This document shows, piece after piece, positions 1-8,593 of a stretch of DNA of 64,000 nt; within the stretch, counting starts at the first letter, position 1, and the number at the start of each line of letters is the position of its first letter. The notes under the pieces were generated by a model that was not told where the DNA came from, did not search any database, and worked only from the letters and a program-made list of their open reading frames with translations. Origin of the DNA: Streptomyces spinoverrucosus (GTDB lineage Bacteria > Actinomycetota > Actinomycetes > Streptomycetales > Streptomycetaceae). The translations under genes were made by a program, and so were the position numbers. The stretch covers positions 1 through 64,000 of the forward strand of contig NZ_BJND01000005.1 in the NCBI RefSeq assembly GCF_006539505.1, in the 5' to 3' direction.

Positions 1-135
1 CCTAGGGAGCGAGTGGATCCCGGGAACCGGAGGGTCCCGGGGAGCGGGTGGATCCCTGGGACCGGGAAGATCCCAGGGACCGGGATAGCCCGGGACGGGA
101 TACCCCGGAAGCGGGAAGACCCCGCAAGCGGAAAT
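1..135. repeat. Degenerate GGGACCGGGA-type repeats upstream of the hydrolase gene
   Basis: The stretch before the first gene consists of degenerate short units built on GGATCCC and GGGACCGGGA(A/T), about 15-20 bp apart. Open frames here are low-complexity and not convincing as protein. No clear promoter is visible; the Shine-Dalgarno GGAGG of the next gene lies just downstream. Confidence 0.45.
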
Positions 136-172
136 CTTCCCGGAAGCCTTCACCGACGCCGCTGGAGGAACC

Positions 173-982
173 ATGGCCGACGCCCGCGAGCACGTCCTCG
201 CCGGAACCCGGGGTACGATCACCGCCCGCGAGTGGCCGCACCCGGATCCGGCCTTCCTGGCCCTCGTCTCGCACGGCTACGGCGAGCACATCGGCCGGTA
301 CGAGGGCGTGGCCGGGGTGCTCCTGGCGCACGGGGCCGCCGTATTCGGCCCGGATCACATGGGGCACGGCAGGTCGGCGGGCGAGCGCGTGGTGATCGAC
401 GACTTCGAGGACGTCGTCACCGACCTGCACACGGTCGCTGAGCGGGCCAGGTCGGCGTACCCGGACCTGCCCCTCGTCCTGGTCGGGCACTCCATGGGCG
501 GCCTGATCGCGGCCCGCTACGCGCAGCACCACGGTGCCGAACTGGCCGCGCTCGTTCTCTCCGGGCCCGTGATCGGCACCTGGGAGACGCCCGGCCGACT
601 GCTCGCCCACGAGAAGATCCCCGAGATCCCGATCAACCCGGCCGCATTGTCCCGCGATCCGGCCGTCGGGGCCGCCTACGCCGCCGACCCGCTGGTGTGG
701 CACGGACCGATGAAGCGGCCGACGCTGGAGGCGTTCGCCCGGACCCTGCGCGACGTGGCCGAGGGCGGGGAGCTGGGCGCGCTGCCGGTGCTGTGGCTGC
801 ACGGCGACGACGACCGGCTGGTGCCGCTCGCGGGAAGCCGGGTCGGTGTGGAACGGCTGAGCGCGGACACGCTGACCGAACGGATCTATCCCGGCGCACG
901 GCACGAGGTCTTCCACGAGACGAACAAGGCCGAGGTCTTCACGGACGTGACCCGATTCCTGGACAAGGTGCTCGCACGCTGA
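173..982 (+). CDS. Alpha/beta hydrolase, monoacylglycerol lipase-like
   Basis: A 269-residue serine hydrolase of the monoacylglycerol lipase / lysophospholipase group, probably acting on a lipid or other ester in the cytoplasm. The nucleophile elbow GHSMGG is at residues 105-110 (Ser107), the oxyanion-side HG motif at 34-35, the acid Asp in HGDDDRLV at about 214, and the catalytic His in GARHEVFHE at about 244. There is no signal peptide. The ATG follows GGAGG by four bases. The gene stands alone; the WhiB-like gene starts 43 bp downstream. The substrate cannot be read from the sequence. Confidence 0.9.
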   Translation: MADAREHVLAGTRGTITAREWPHPDPAFLALVSHGYGEHIGRYEGVAGVLLAHGAAVFGPDHMGHGRSAGERVVIDDFEDVVTDLHTVAERARSAYPDLPLVLVGHSMGGLIAARYAQHHGAELAALVLSGPVIGTWETPGRLLAHEKIPEIPINPAALSRDPAVGAAYAADPLVWHGPMKRPTLEAFARTLRDVAEGGELGALPVLWLHGDDDRLVPLAGSRVGVERLSADTLTERIYPGARHEVFHETNKAEVFTDVTRFLDKVLAR

Positions 983-1025
983 GACACGCCGTTTGCACCG
1001 GTTCGCCCGGGGCACCCGCGCCCGC

Positions 1026-1280
1026 ATGGAGTGGTTGCGGCGAGCCGCCTGCGTGGGTGAGGACCCCGAGTTGTTCTTCCCCGTGGGCACTACGGGACCG
1101 GCGCTCCGGGACATCGCGGCCGCCAAGCGCGTCTGCGCCCGGTGCTCGGTGATCACCCAGTGTCTGCGCTACGCGCTGAGCAGCGGGCAGACCTCGGGCG
1201 TGTGGGGCGGGACCGGCGAGCACGAACGCGCCGCGCTGCTCCGTACCGCAAGGACGCATCAAGGACGAGGGACGACATGA
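1026..1280 (+). CDS. Small WhiB-like iron-sulfur regulator
   Basis: An 84-residue member of the actinobacterial Wbl family, which bind a [4Fe-4S] cluster and modulate transcription, often through the principal sigma factor. The four ligands are Cys9, Cys37, Cys40 and Cys46 (CARCSVITQC spacing CxxCxxxxxC). The family turn GVWGG is at 58-62 with a short basic tail after it. An upstream in-frame ATG at 993 would add 11 residues, but 1026 gives the usual N-terminus (MEWLRRAAC). It ends 16 bp before a Dps gene, so a redox/stress operon is plausible. Which Wbl class it belongs to is not clear. Confidence 0.88.
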   Translation: MEWLRRAACVGEDPELFFPVGTTGPALRDIAAAKRVCARCSVITQCLRYALSSGQTSGVWGGTGEHERAALLRTARTHQGRGTT

Positions 1281-1296
1281 GAGGGAGAGACGCACC

Positions 1297-1776
1297 ATGT
1301 CCGTTGTGAGCAGCACTCTGCCCGACGACGCCCGCCGGGTTGCCTGTGACGCGCTCCAGGAGACTCTGGTGGACCTGCTCGGGCTGTCACTCACCGGGAA
1401 GCAGGCGCACTGGAACATCGTGGGGCCCCGGTTCCGCTCGATCCACCTCCAGCTGGATGAGGTGGTCTCGGCCGCCCGCGGCTTCGCCGACACGGTGGCC
1501 GAGCGCGCCGCGGCGCTGGGCACCCCGCCGGACGGCCGTCCCGAAACCATCGCCGCCCGCTTTTCGCTGCCCAGCCCCAAGGACGGCTGGGTGCGCGACA
1601 CGGAGGTCGTCCAGGTGATGGCGGAGGCGCTGGAGGCGGCGATCGGCGGGCTGCGGTCGCGGATCGAGGCGACCGAGAAGCCGGATCCGGTCACGCAGGA
1701 CCTGCTCATCTCCATCACCGCGGAGCTGGAGAAGCAGCGGTGGATGTTCGAGGCGGAGAACTTCCCGCGCGACTGA
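1297..1776 (+). CDS. Dps-family ferritin-like DNA protection protein
   Basis: A 159-residue Dps-type miniferritin, expected to form a dodecamer that oxidises Fe(II) with peroxide and stores iron. The intersubunit ferroxidase signature is present around residues 36-58 (KQAHWNIVGPRFRSIHLQLDE: His39, and the Asp/Glu of LQLDE). The N-terminal tail is short and not rich in Lys/Arg, so direct DNA binding is not obvious. A GGGAG Shine-Dalgarno lies about 8 bases before the ATG. It follows the WhiB-like gene closely. Some annotations of this family read 'DNA starvation/stationary phase protection protein'. Confidence 0.9.
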   Translation: MSVVSSTLPDDARRVACDALQETLVDLLGLSLTGKQAHWNIVGPRFRSIHLQLDEVVSAARGFADTVAERAAALGTPPDGRPETIAARFSLPSPKDGWVRDTEVVQVMAEALEAAIGGLRSRIEATEKPDPVTQDLLISITAELEKQRWMFEAENFPRD

Positions 1777-1779
1777 CCA

Positions 1780-1878
1780 CCGCGCAGCACCCTCGCACGA
1801 CCGCCGCGCAGCACCCTCGTACGACCGCCACCGCCGCGCAGCACCCTCGTACGACCGCCGCGCAGCACCCTCGTACGA
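1780..1878. repeat. Four-copy direct repeat after dps-like gene
   Basis: Four copies of a unit with core CGCAGCACCCTCGTACGA lie directly after the Dps stop codon. The slightly longer units start at 1780, 1804, 1834 and 1858 (spacings 24, 30, 24). The first copy has C for T in CTCGTACGA. A partial GTACGAAG echo continues at 1892-1900, leading into the next gene's Shine-Dalgarno. Confidence 0.85.
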
Positions 1879-1912
1879 AGCGAGGGCCCCGATGTACGAA
1901 GGGAGGGCCCAG

Positions 1913-2245
1913 ATGACTGACGCCCTCGAACTCGACGCGCTGTGGGAGGACTTCCACCGCGTGGTGAACATGACCTCGCAGGAGCTGGCCGCCTGGCTGC
2001 GGGTCCGCGACGCCGACGAGGACGCGGAGCCGCTGCCGGACCAGGCCGGCACACCCACCGGGCAGCATGTGCTCGCGATCCTGCAGAAACGGCGCACCGA
2101 TCTCACCGACGACGACATCCAGGTGATGTACGACGTGGTGGACACGGTCAGCGCCCAGGCGGACCTGGAGAACGAGCCCGAGCCCGAACAGACCCGCCAC
2201 CGGCACCAGCTGATGACGCTGGGCCACGACCCGCTGAAGCCATGA
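1913..2245 (+). CDS. DUF3140 family protein
   Basis: A 110-residue cytoplasmic protein matching the actinobacterial DUF3140 family, recognisable from the N-terminal LWEDFHRVVNMTSQELAAWL segment and the TGQHVLAILQKRR core. An ATG at 1892 would add seven repeat-derived residues; 1913 is preferred because GGGAGGG precedes it. The function is unknown. Family members often sit beside DNA-metabolism or stress genes; here the stop codon overlaps the start of an endonuclease III-like gene (ATGA), so the two are translationally coupled. Confidence 0.82.
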   Translation: MTDALELDALWEDFHRVVNMTSQELAAWLRVRDADEDAEPLPDQAGTPTGQHVLAILQKRRTDLTDDDIQVMYDVVDTVSAQADLENEPEPEQTRHRHQLMTLGHDPLKP

Positions 2246-2892
2246 GCGGCCATGAGCAGCGCGTCGTACGCGAACTGCTGAACGCGCACGGACAGACGTA
2301 TGCCGAGGAGGCGGGCATCCGACTGCGGGACACGCCGCAGCCGCTGTACCGGCTCCAGGTGCTGTCGCTGCTGCTCAGTGCGAGGATCCGCGCCTCGGTC
2401 GCCGTCGCGGCCGCGCATGCCCTGTACGAGGCGGGGCTGCGCGACCCGCGGCGGATGGCCGAGGCCGACTGGCAGGACCGGGTGGACGCCCTGGGCCGGG
2501 GCGGCTACCGGCGCTACGACGAGCGGACCGCCACCCAACTCGGCGACGGCGCCGAGCTGTTGATCGAGCGGTGGCGCGGCGATCTGCGGCGGCTGCGCGA
2601 GGAGGCCGGCGGCGAGGTCCCCGCGCTGCGCCGGCTGCTCCAGGAGATCCCCGGCGTGGGGCCCACGGGCGCCGACATCTTCCTGCGCGAGGCCCAGCGC
2701 GTTTGGCCCGAAGCCGCTCCGTACGTGGACGCCAAGGCGCTGTCCGGGGCGGAGCGGCTCGGCCTGCCGAAGGATCCGGACCGCCTGCTGAAGCTGGCCG
2801 GTGACGCCGAACCGGCCGTGCTCGCCGCCGCGTTGGTGCGGGCCGCGCTGGACAAGGAGGTGGCCGAAGACAGCCTCCGCCGCGCCGCATGA
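2242..2892 (+). CDS. Endonuclease III-like HhH protein
   Basis: A 216-residue helix-hairpin-helix protein of the HhH-GPD base-excision-repair fold. The hairpin motif is in LLQEIPGVGPTGADIFLREA (about 136-155). The C-terminal [4Fe-4S] cysteine cluster of true endonuclease III is absent, and the usual catalytic Lys/Asp context is hard to place, so it may be a diverged or non-enzymatic relative. It starts inside the stop codon of the DUF3140 gene. DNA-repair use alongside the Dps gene would fit, but is inference. Confidence 0.75.
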   Translation: MSGHEQRVVRELLNAHGQTYAEEAGIRLRDTPQPLYRLQVLSLLLSARIRASVAVAAAHALYEAGLRDPRRMAEADWQDRVDALGRGGYRRYDERTATQLGDGAELLIERWRGDLRRLREEAGGEVPALRRLLQEIPGVGPTGADIFLREAQRVWPEAAPYVDAKALSGAERLGLPKDPDRLLKLAGDAEPAVLAAALVRAALDKEVAEDSLRRAA

Positions 2893-2958
2893 TCGTGCCA
2901 GACTTGCTGCTCGTCCTGCCCGGGATCACGCCCGGGCCGCCGAGCGGAGGAGCAGCGT

Positions 2959-3777
2959 GTGACCGGGACCGAGTCGGCAGGCCGGCGGATCGACACGACC
3001 AAGCCGCACCCGGCCCGGGTGTACGACTGGTTCCTGGGCGGCAAGGACAACTACCCGGTCGACGAACAGCTCGGCCACCGCATCATGGCGATCGACGGCG
3101 GCGCCCCGCGGGCGGCCCGCAGCAACCGCTGGTTCATGCAGCGGGCCACGCGGCTGCTCGTCCGCGAGTCGGGAATCCGCCAGTTCCTGGACATCGGCTC
3201 CGGCATCCCGACCGAGCCCAACCTGCACCAGATCGCCCAGGCCACCGTGCCGGACGCGCGTGTCGTCTACGTCGACCACGACCCGATCGTCCTCGCCCAC
3301 GCCGCCGCCCTGCTGCGCGGCACCCCGGAGGGCGCCACGGACTATGTGCAGGCCGACGCCCGTGAGCCGCACGCCATCCTCGAACAGGCGGGCCGGGTCC
3401 TCGACTTCGACCGGCCCGTCGCCCTGTCCCTCATCGCGCTGCTGCACTTCATCGCCGACGAGGACGGCGCCCACGACCTGGTGGCCACCCTCGTCGACGC
3501 GCTGGCGCCCGGCAGTTGTCTGGTCCTGTCGGCGATGACCGCCGACTTCGAGCCGGAGAACGTCCGCCGGGGCATCGCCGCCTACGCCGAGGGCGGGGTG
3601 ACGCTGGTGGCCCGCTCCCACGCCGAGATGGGCCGCTTTTTCGAGGGGTTGGAGCTTGTCGACCCCGGGATCGTGTCCGTGGCGGACTGGCGTCCCGAAC
3701 TGGCCGAGGGCGAGTCGGACATCGGCCCGGGGCCGGTGTCGCTGTACGGCGGGGTCGGCCGGAAGCGGGCTAGCTGA
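2959..3777 (+). CDS. DUF574 SAM-dependent methyltransferase (paralogue 1)
   Basis: A 272-residue S-adenosyl-methionine methyltransferase of the Streptomyces-abundant DUF574 family (Methyltransf_19). The family hallmarks are RVYDWFLGGKDNYPVD near residue 20, the SAM-binding QFLDIGSGIPT, and the acidic strand end YVDHDPIVL. It starts at GTG 2959 after GGAGGAG. Its stop overlaps the end of the convergent amidohydrolase gene by a few bases. The substrate is unknown. A second copy of the same family lies at 21783-22595. Confidence 0.88.
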   Translation: MTGTESAGRRIDTTKPHPARVYDWFLGGKDNYPVDEQLGHRIMAIDGGAPRAARSNRWFMQRATRLLVRESGIRQFLDIGSGIPTEPNLHQIAQATVPDARVVYVDHDPIVLAHAAALLRGTPEGATDYVQADAREPHAILEQAGRVLDFDRPVALSLIALLHFIADEDGAHDLVATLVDALAPGSCLVLSAMTADFEPENVRRGIAAYAEGGVTLVARSHAEMGRFFEGLELVDPGIVSVADWRPELAEGESDIGPGPVSLYGGVGRKRAS

Positions 3778-5011
3778 GCTTGCTCAACGCCGCCGACACC
3801 AGCGTCTGCACGCCCGGCACGAGCACCGAGAGGTCCGGCGCGAAGAGCGGGCTGTGGTTGCTGGGGACGTTGCCAAGCCGCTCCAGCAGGCCTTCGCCCG
3901 GCGCGGCCTCCCACACATCGACCGGTGTCGTCGTGACGTACCAATAGTCGTACGGCACTCCCGCGGGCGCCAGCAGGGAGAAGTCCTCGCTGCCCATCGC
4001 GGGGCCGAAATCGAACACCGCGTGGGCGCCGAACAGTTCGCGGTGCACGGACGCGATCTCCTCGTCGAGGGAGGCGTCGTTGACGGTGTTCGGATAGCCG
4101 GGGTGGACGGTGATCTCGGGCGGCCGCGGGCAGCCGGCGGCCTGGCACTCGCCGGTGACGATGCGGCGCACGGCGGCCAGGACGCGCTCGCGCACCTCCG
4201 GGTCCTGGGTACGCAGATTCAGCGCGAGCCGGGCCTCGGCGGGGATGATGTTGGCCTGCGTACCGGCGTGGAACTGCCCCACGGTCAGCACCGCCGACTG
4301 CGCCGCCGCGACCTCGCGGGAGACCACCGACTGCAACCGCGTGACGATGTACGCGCCGGTCACCACCGGATCGACCGTCGACTCGGGGCGTGAGCCGTGC
4401 CCGCCGAGGCCGTGCACGACGACGTCGATGTCGTCGGAGGCTGACATGATCAGGCCTGGGGTGTGCGGGTAGAACCCGGCGAGGCCGGGCGCGGCATGCT
4501 GGCCGAACAGCACGTCGGGGCGCGGGAAACGCTCGTGCAGCCCGTCCGCGACCATCGCGGCCGCTCCCCCGCCGGACTCCTCCGCGGGCTGCCCGACCAC
4601 CACGAGCGTGCCCGACCAGGTCTCCCGGCCGGCCGCGAGCGCCTCGGCGGCGCCGATCAGCCAGGTGATGTGCAGATCGTGTCCGCAGGCGTGCATCACG
4701 CCGTCGACGGTGGAGGCGTAGGGCAGGCCCGTCGCCTCCCGCACGGGCAGCGCGTCCATATCGCCGCGCAGCCAGACGACCGGCCCGTCCCCGTTGGCGA
4801 GCACGCCGACGAAGCCGGTACGGCCGACGCCTGCCGTCACCTCGTATCCCGCCGCGCGCAGGCGTGCGGCTAGCCGGTCGGCGGTGCGGTGTTCCTGGAA
4901 GGCGAGTTCGGGGTGGCGGTGCAGGTCGCGGTAGAGGTCCTCCAGGCCGTCGGGCTTGAGGCCGTCGGTGAGTTCGAGGGTGAGGCGTGCTGCGGCGGCC
5001 GGTTCGCTCAT
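3770..5011 (-). CDS. M20 family amidohydrolase
   Basis: A 413-residue M20D-type metallo-amidohydrolase (the family of hippurate, IAA-amino-acid and N-acyl-amino-acid hydrolases). Metal ligands are visible in RGDMDALP, HACGHDLH, QPAEESGGG, the central GGHGSRPEST and the C-terminal GSEDFS. No signal peptide is seen, so it probably acts in the cytoplasm. The start at 5011 follows GGAGAAGGAAG; upstream in-frame sequence to 5089 looks non-coding. The natural acyl-amino acid cannot be inferred. Confidence 0.9.
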   Translation of the reverse strand: MSEPAAAARLTLELTDGLKPDGLEDLYRDLHRHPELAFQEHRTADRLAARLRAAGYEVTAGVGRTGFVGVLANGDGPVVWLRGDMDALPVREATGLPYASTVDGVMHACGHDLHITWLIGAAEALAAGRETWSGTLVVVGQPAEESGGGAAAMVADGLHERFPRPDVLFGQHAAPGLAGFYPHTPGLIMSASDDIDVVVHGLGGHGSRPESTVDPVVTGAYIVTRLQSVVSREVAAAQSAVLTVGQFHAGTQANIIPAEARLALNLRTQDPEVRERVLAAVRRIVTGECQAAGCPRPPEITVHPGYPNTVNDASLDEEIASVHRELFGAHAVFDFGPAMGSEDFSLLAPAGVPYDYWYVTTTPVDVWEAAPGEGLLERLGNVPSNHSPLFAPDLSVLVPGVQTLVSAALSKLS

Positions 5012-5114
5012 GCTGCTTCCTTCTCCTCCGACGTGGCACGCGTCCCCAACGAGCGTCGCGTGCGGGGGTGTTGGGGCCTGCGGTGTCAACCTGCCGCGTG
5101 CTCGCGCGGCCCGG

Positions 5115-5597
5115 TCAGTCCTCCCCGAGGGCGGCCTCGTAGGCGGCCAGGGTGTCGATGAACACGCGGCGCTGCTCGGCCGTGAGTGGGGCGAGGGCCT
5201 TGCGCCAGGCGCCGGCGCCCCGGCCCAGCCAGTCGTTGATCGCGTCGCGGTGCGGGTCGGCGATGCTGACGATCTTGCGGCGGCGGTCCTCGTCGTCCTC
5301 GCGCCGCTGCAGGATGCCCTTCCGGCTCAGCTCGCCCACCATCAGGCTCACCGTCGTCGGGGCAACCTCCAGGCGGGCGGCCAGTTCGTTGACACTCATC
5401 GGGCCGTCGAAGAGGAGGTAGGCGAGCAGGGAGAGGTGGCGCGGGGCGAGGGACAGCGACTGGAACTCGCGCGGGACCGGCATCCGTTTCGCCCGGCCGA
5501 CCATGCGCGGCATCAGCAGAAGCAGCGCACGGACCGCCTCGTCGACGTCCGGGCCGGTGCCGTCGCGAACTCCTGAGTCCGCGGGCTCGGTTGACAC
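5115..5597 (-). CDS. MarR-family transcriptional regulator
   Basis: A 160-residue MarR-type winged-helix repressor. The HTH is in MSVNELAARLEVAPTTVSLM and the wing in RREDDEDRRRKIVSI, both canonical. GTG 5597 is chosen because GAGGGGTGG precedes it by seven bases; an ATG at 5630 lies in the promoter region. It is divergent from the Ddn-hemerythrin fusion gene, and the intergenic segment holds two palindromes of the size MarR proteins bind. The regulator probably controls itself and the divergent gene. The ligand is unknown. Confidence 0.88.
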   Translation of the reverse strand: MSTEPADSGVRDGTGPDVDEAVRALLLLMPRMVGRAKRMPVPREFQSLSLAPRHLSLLAYLLFDGPMSVNELAARLEVAPTTVSLMVGELSRKGILQRREDDEDRRRKIVSIADPHRDAINDWLGRGAGAWRKALAPLTAEQRRVFIDTLAAYEAALGED

Positions 5598-5616
5598 GGG
5601 CCAACCACCCCTCAAT

Positions 5617-5653
5617 ACTTTTGATGACAAAGTTTATTTGCTTTCGAAGCAAA
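5617..5653. promoter_or_regulatory. Two candidate MarR operators
   Basis: Two palindromes lie in the AT-rich gap between divergent genes. One is ACTTTTGATGACAAAGT (5617-5633). The other is a perfect 7-bp-arm repeat TTTGCTT-TCG-AAGCAAA (5637-5653). Both are 17 bp, the usual MarR half-site spacing, and both lie just upstream of the MarR GTG. Confidence 0.65.
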
Positions 5654-5722
5654 ACAGGTTGCCGCCCCCATGCTATCGGAGGGTCCTGAGCCATGCCTGA
5701 ACAATGACCGTCACCGGCTGAA

Positions 5723-6625
5723 ATGAACCAGCAGGTCATCGATGAATTCCGGGCGAACGGCGGCCGGGTCGGCGGCATGTTCGAGGGCGTGCCCCTCGTC
5801 CTGCTGACCACCACCGGCGCCCGCACCGGACGCCTCCGCACCAACCCGGCGGTGTATGCCCGCGACGGCGACCGGCTTGTGGTCTTCGCCTCCAACGCGG
5901 GCGGCCCCCGCCACCCCGGCTGGTACCACAATCTCCTCGCCGACCCCCGCCTCACCGTGGAGATCGGCACGGACGACGGCCGGGTCGAGCGGTACGCGGT
6001 CACGGCCCGGCCGCTGCACGGGCCCGAACGCGACCGCCACTACGCGGAGCAGTGCGCACGCGACCCGGCCTTCGCCGCCTACCAGGCGGGCACCACCCGG
6101 ATCATCCCGGTCGTCGCGCTGCACCGCCCCGATCTGACCGACCCGGAACGCACCAAGGCGATCGGTGAGTTCCTGCTGCGCGTGCACGGCGAGCTACGGC
6201 AGGAACTCGCCACGCTCCTGGAGGAGGTCGACGCCCATGTGGCGGCGCCGGGAAGCGCAGGTCCGGGGCGTGCCGCCCCGGGAAGGGCCGCCCCGGTCCT
6301 CGGCTCGCGCCTGGCCACGCACTGCCTCAGCTTCTGCACCGCCCTGCACGGCCACCACACCAACGAGGACGGCGCCTTCACCGACTTCGAGCGGCGCTTT
6401 CCCGAACTCGCCCCCGCGATAGCCCATCTGCGCCGCGAGCACACGGCCGTCGCCCGCACCGTCACCGGCATCGAGTCCCTCGTCCGCAAACTCACCGCAC
6501 CGGCCGCCACCGGGGACGTGGAGAAACTGCGGATCGAACTCGGCTCCCTGGCAGCGGATCTGGAAGCCCACTTCGCGTACGAGGAGAAGCGGCTGCTCCC
6601 GGCGCTGCTCGGCAGGGCCGACTAG
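5723..6625 (+). CDS. F420-dependent (Ddn-type) oxidoreductase fused to a hemerythrin domain
   Basis: A 300-residue two-domain protein. Residues 1-135 match the deazaflavin (F420)-dependent nitroreductase family: VIDEFRANGGRVGG, then LLTTTGARTGRLRTNP and the ASNAGGPRHPGWYHNLLADP block that binds F420. After a Gly/Ala/Pro-rich linker (about 172-190), residues 195-298 form a hemerythrin (HHE) domain with iron ligands visible as HCLSF, HGHHTNED, RREHTAV and HFAYEEKRLLP. Such fusions suggest F420H2-driven redox chemistry coupled to O2, NO or iron sensing. It is divergent from the MarR gene and probably repressed by it. Confidence 0.88.
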   Translation: MNQQVIDEFRANGGRVGGMFEGVPLVLLTTTGARTGRLRTNPAVYARDGDRLVVFASNAGGPRHPGWYHNLLADPRLTVEIGTDDGRVERYAVTARPLHGPERDRHYAEQCARDPAFAAYQAGTTRIIPVVALHRPDLTDPERTKAIGEFLLRVHGELRQELATLLEEVDAHVAAPGSAGPGRAAPGRAAPVLGSRLATHCLSFCTALHGHHTNEDGAFTDFERRFPELAPAIAHLRREHTAVARTVTGIESLVRKLTAPAATGDVEKLRIELGSLAADLEAHFAYEEKRLLPALLGRAD

Positions 6626-6685
6626 GCAGTACCGACAAGGCGTACTCCTCTGTCCGCCCGGCGGGGAGCTGACTGATCAGTAGGA

Positions 6686-7168
6686 TCAAGCGGGCGGCTC
6701 ACTGCTGAAGGTGCTCATGTTGGCGCAGTCGTCAGGGTCACCGACCCACGCATACAGGCGTAGATCCTCACGGTTGCCGCTGATGTCGAACCCGGATCCG
6801 TAACTGCCCGGGCCGACCTCATAGTCGTTGATCTCGTGGAAGGAAAGCCTAACGTCGAAATCATTGCGACTGCCGTCGCTGAGTTCCCACCGCCCACTGC
6901 CTCTTCTCCGGTCCACGGTTCCCGTTGCCTCGTCGAGGCCGGCAGGCCACGCCACCGTCGTGAAGGTGCCATCGCCCCGCAGGGTTACAGAGCTTCCCGA
7001 CGGGTTCCGGTAGGTGCCGACCAGGTTGTCAACCTCCAGGTCATCGGGCCGGTCGCCCTCCCCGGGACACGCCTCGTAACGAGCGAAGCACCCAGTCACG
7101 GTGGACGCACAAACCACCACGAGCGTACAAAGCAACGCCCGATGTCCCCGCCGCATCACGCCCCCCAC
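6686..7168 (-). CDS. Secreted lipoprotein, function unknown
   Basis: A protein of about 160 residues with an N-terminal basic segment (MRRGHR), a hydrophobic core and a lipobox VTGC, so it should be a lipid-anchored extracellular protein. The mature part contains GTYRNPSGSSVTLRGDGTFT and GRWEL, a pattern of small beta-rich lipocalin-like lipoproteins. GTG 7168 has GGAGG seven bases upstream; an ATG at 7156 is an alternative start. It is not obviously in an operon with its neighbours. Confidence 0.75.
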   Translation of the reverse strand: MGGVMRRGHRALLCTLVVVCASTVTGCFARYEACPGEGDRPDDLEVDNLVGTYRNPSGSSVTLRGDGTFTTVAWPAGLDEATGTVDRRRGSGRWELSDGSRNDFDVRLSFHEINDYEVGPGSYGSGFDISGNREDLRLYAWVGDPDDCANMSTFSSEPPA

Positions 7169-7276
7169 ACGCGTTCCTCCCACGGATTGTTCCACGGCAG
7201 CCCACACCCTGATCAACCACTGGCCCATCGGCAGCCTTCTCGGCTCCCTCCGCCACGGTGACCCAAACGACAGACC

Positions 7277-8443
7277 CTACGCCTTGCCCAACGGAAAGGC
7301 CGCCCGCACCTCCCAACCGTCGCCGTCGCGCGGCCCCGCGTGCAGTTCGCCGCCCAGCGCGGTGACCCTCTCCTTCAGGCCGACCAGGCCGAACCCACCG
7401 CCGCGCGCGGCATCCGGGAGGCGGCTGCCGCCGCGCCCGTCGTCCACGACCGACACCTCCAGCCCGTCGCCGTCCCGCCGCAGCCCGACGGCGATCTCCG
7501 TTGCGTCGCCCGCGTGCCGCCGTACGTTTGTCAGCGCCTCCTGCACCACCCGGAAGGCCGCCGCCTGCACCTCGTGCGGCAGATCGTCCGAGACGGCGGT
7601 GTCGCGGTGCAGGTTGACCCGCTGGGCGCCGGGGCCCGCGAAGCGGCGGGTGAGTTCGCCGATGGCCGCGAGGTCCCCGACGGGACGGCGGTCACCGGGG
7701 CCGTCATCGGTGTCGCGCAGCACACCGACCGTACGGCGCATGGAGGCCAGCGCCTCCGTGGCCGCGCGTTCTATGCCCGCCAGGACGGGGTCCAGCTCGT
7801 CCGGGCGGTCGGCCGCCATCATGCGGGCCATCTGGGTCTGCACAAGGATCCCGGTGACGTGGTGGGCGACGAAGTCGTGCAGGTCGGCGGCGATGGCGAG
7901 GCGCTCACTGCGTCGGGTCTCGCCGACGGCGACCGCACGCCGGTAGTCCAGCGTGCGCAGATATCCGGCGAGTCCGGCGATGAGGCCGACGAGGACCACG
8001 CCCAGCGCCACGTACACCGGCACAAGGCCTTCCAGCATCTGGTAGGAGCGCACGGGCAGGGCCAGCACGGCGGCGCCGTCCAGGACGCCGCATATCAGGG
8101 CCCAGGGGTGCGGGCAGTGCCGCACAGCCAGGAACAGCAGACAGAGCAGGATCGTCGTCTCGCCAGGGCCGAACAACGCCTCGCCACCGGACACCACCAG
8201 CAGCGCCGCCGTACAAGCGAGGGAGACGAGCGCGGGAACGGCCGTACGCAGCTGCGGTGTGAACCACCGCGGCCGCCGTTCGATCGGCCAGAGCAGGGCG
8301 CCGAGGCCGAGCAGCAGCACGACGGCGATCGGCCAGGGCGAGAGGCCCGCCGCGGACGTGTTCAGCACGTCGGCGACGCACGCCATGAGCAGGAGGCCGA
8401 CGGCGAAGCCTCGGGCGCAGCCCCGGCCGGAAACGGTTCTCAT
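7277..8443 (-). CDS. Sensor histidine kinase, HisKA_3 type
   Basis: A 388-residue NarL-partner kinase. The N-terminal half has several membrane helices (about residues 10-150). The dimerisation/phosphoacceptor segment is ERLAIAADLHDFVAHHVTG, with the phospho-His in DLHDFVAHH. The HATPase domain follows: VVQEALTNVRRHA (N box), VVDDGRGG (G1) and GGGFGLVGLKERV (G2). The start is placed at ATG 8443, before MRTVSGRG. The open frame runs further upstream, but that part overlaps the divergent DUF4333 gene. The likely partner is the regulator at 12106-12804, on the far side of an ABC transporter. Confidence 0.88.
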   Translation of the reverse strand: MRTVSGRGCARGFAVGLLLMACVADVLNTSAAGLSPWPIAVVLLLGLGALLWPIERRPRWFTPQLRTAVPALVSLACTAALLVVSGGEALFGPGETTILLCLLFLAVRHCPHPWALICGVLDGAAVLALPVRSYQMLEGLVPVYVALGVVLVGLIAGLAGYLRTLDYRRAVAVGETRRSERLAIAADLHDFVAHHVTGILVQTQMARMMAADRPDELDPVLAGIERAATEALASMRRTVGVLRDTDDGPGDRRPVGDLAAIGELTRRFAGPGAQRVNLHRDTAVSDDLPHEVQAAAFRVVQEALTNVRRHAGDATEIAVGLRRDGDGLEVSVVDDGRGGSRLPDAARGGGFGLVGLKERVTALGGELHAGPRDGDGWEVRAAFPLGKA

Positions 8444-8593
8444 GCGGATCACGGTAGGCGAGCGGGCCCGCGGCGGGATCGGCCGAACGGCCGAGGGGCA
8501 GGCCGTGAACCCTGGCCGGACGGCCGAGGCGGGCGGGCGTGCTCGCGGGCGAGGCTGAAGCCACATCGTTCCTCGCGATCTTCGGAGCACATC

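Noticed and set aside
7340..8593. Long open frame in front of the DUF4333 gene on the plus strand
   Set aside because: It is the antisense of the histidine kinase; the real start is ATG 8594 with a membrane helix.
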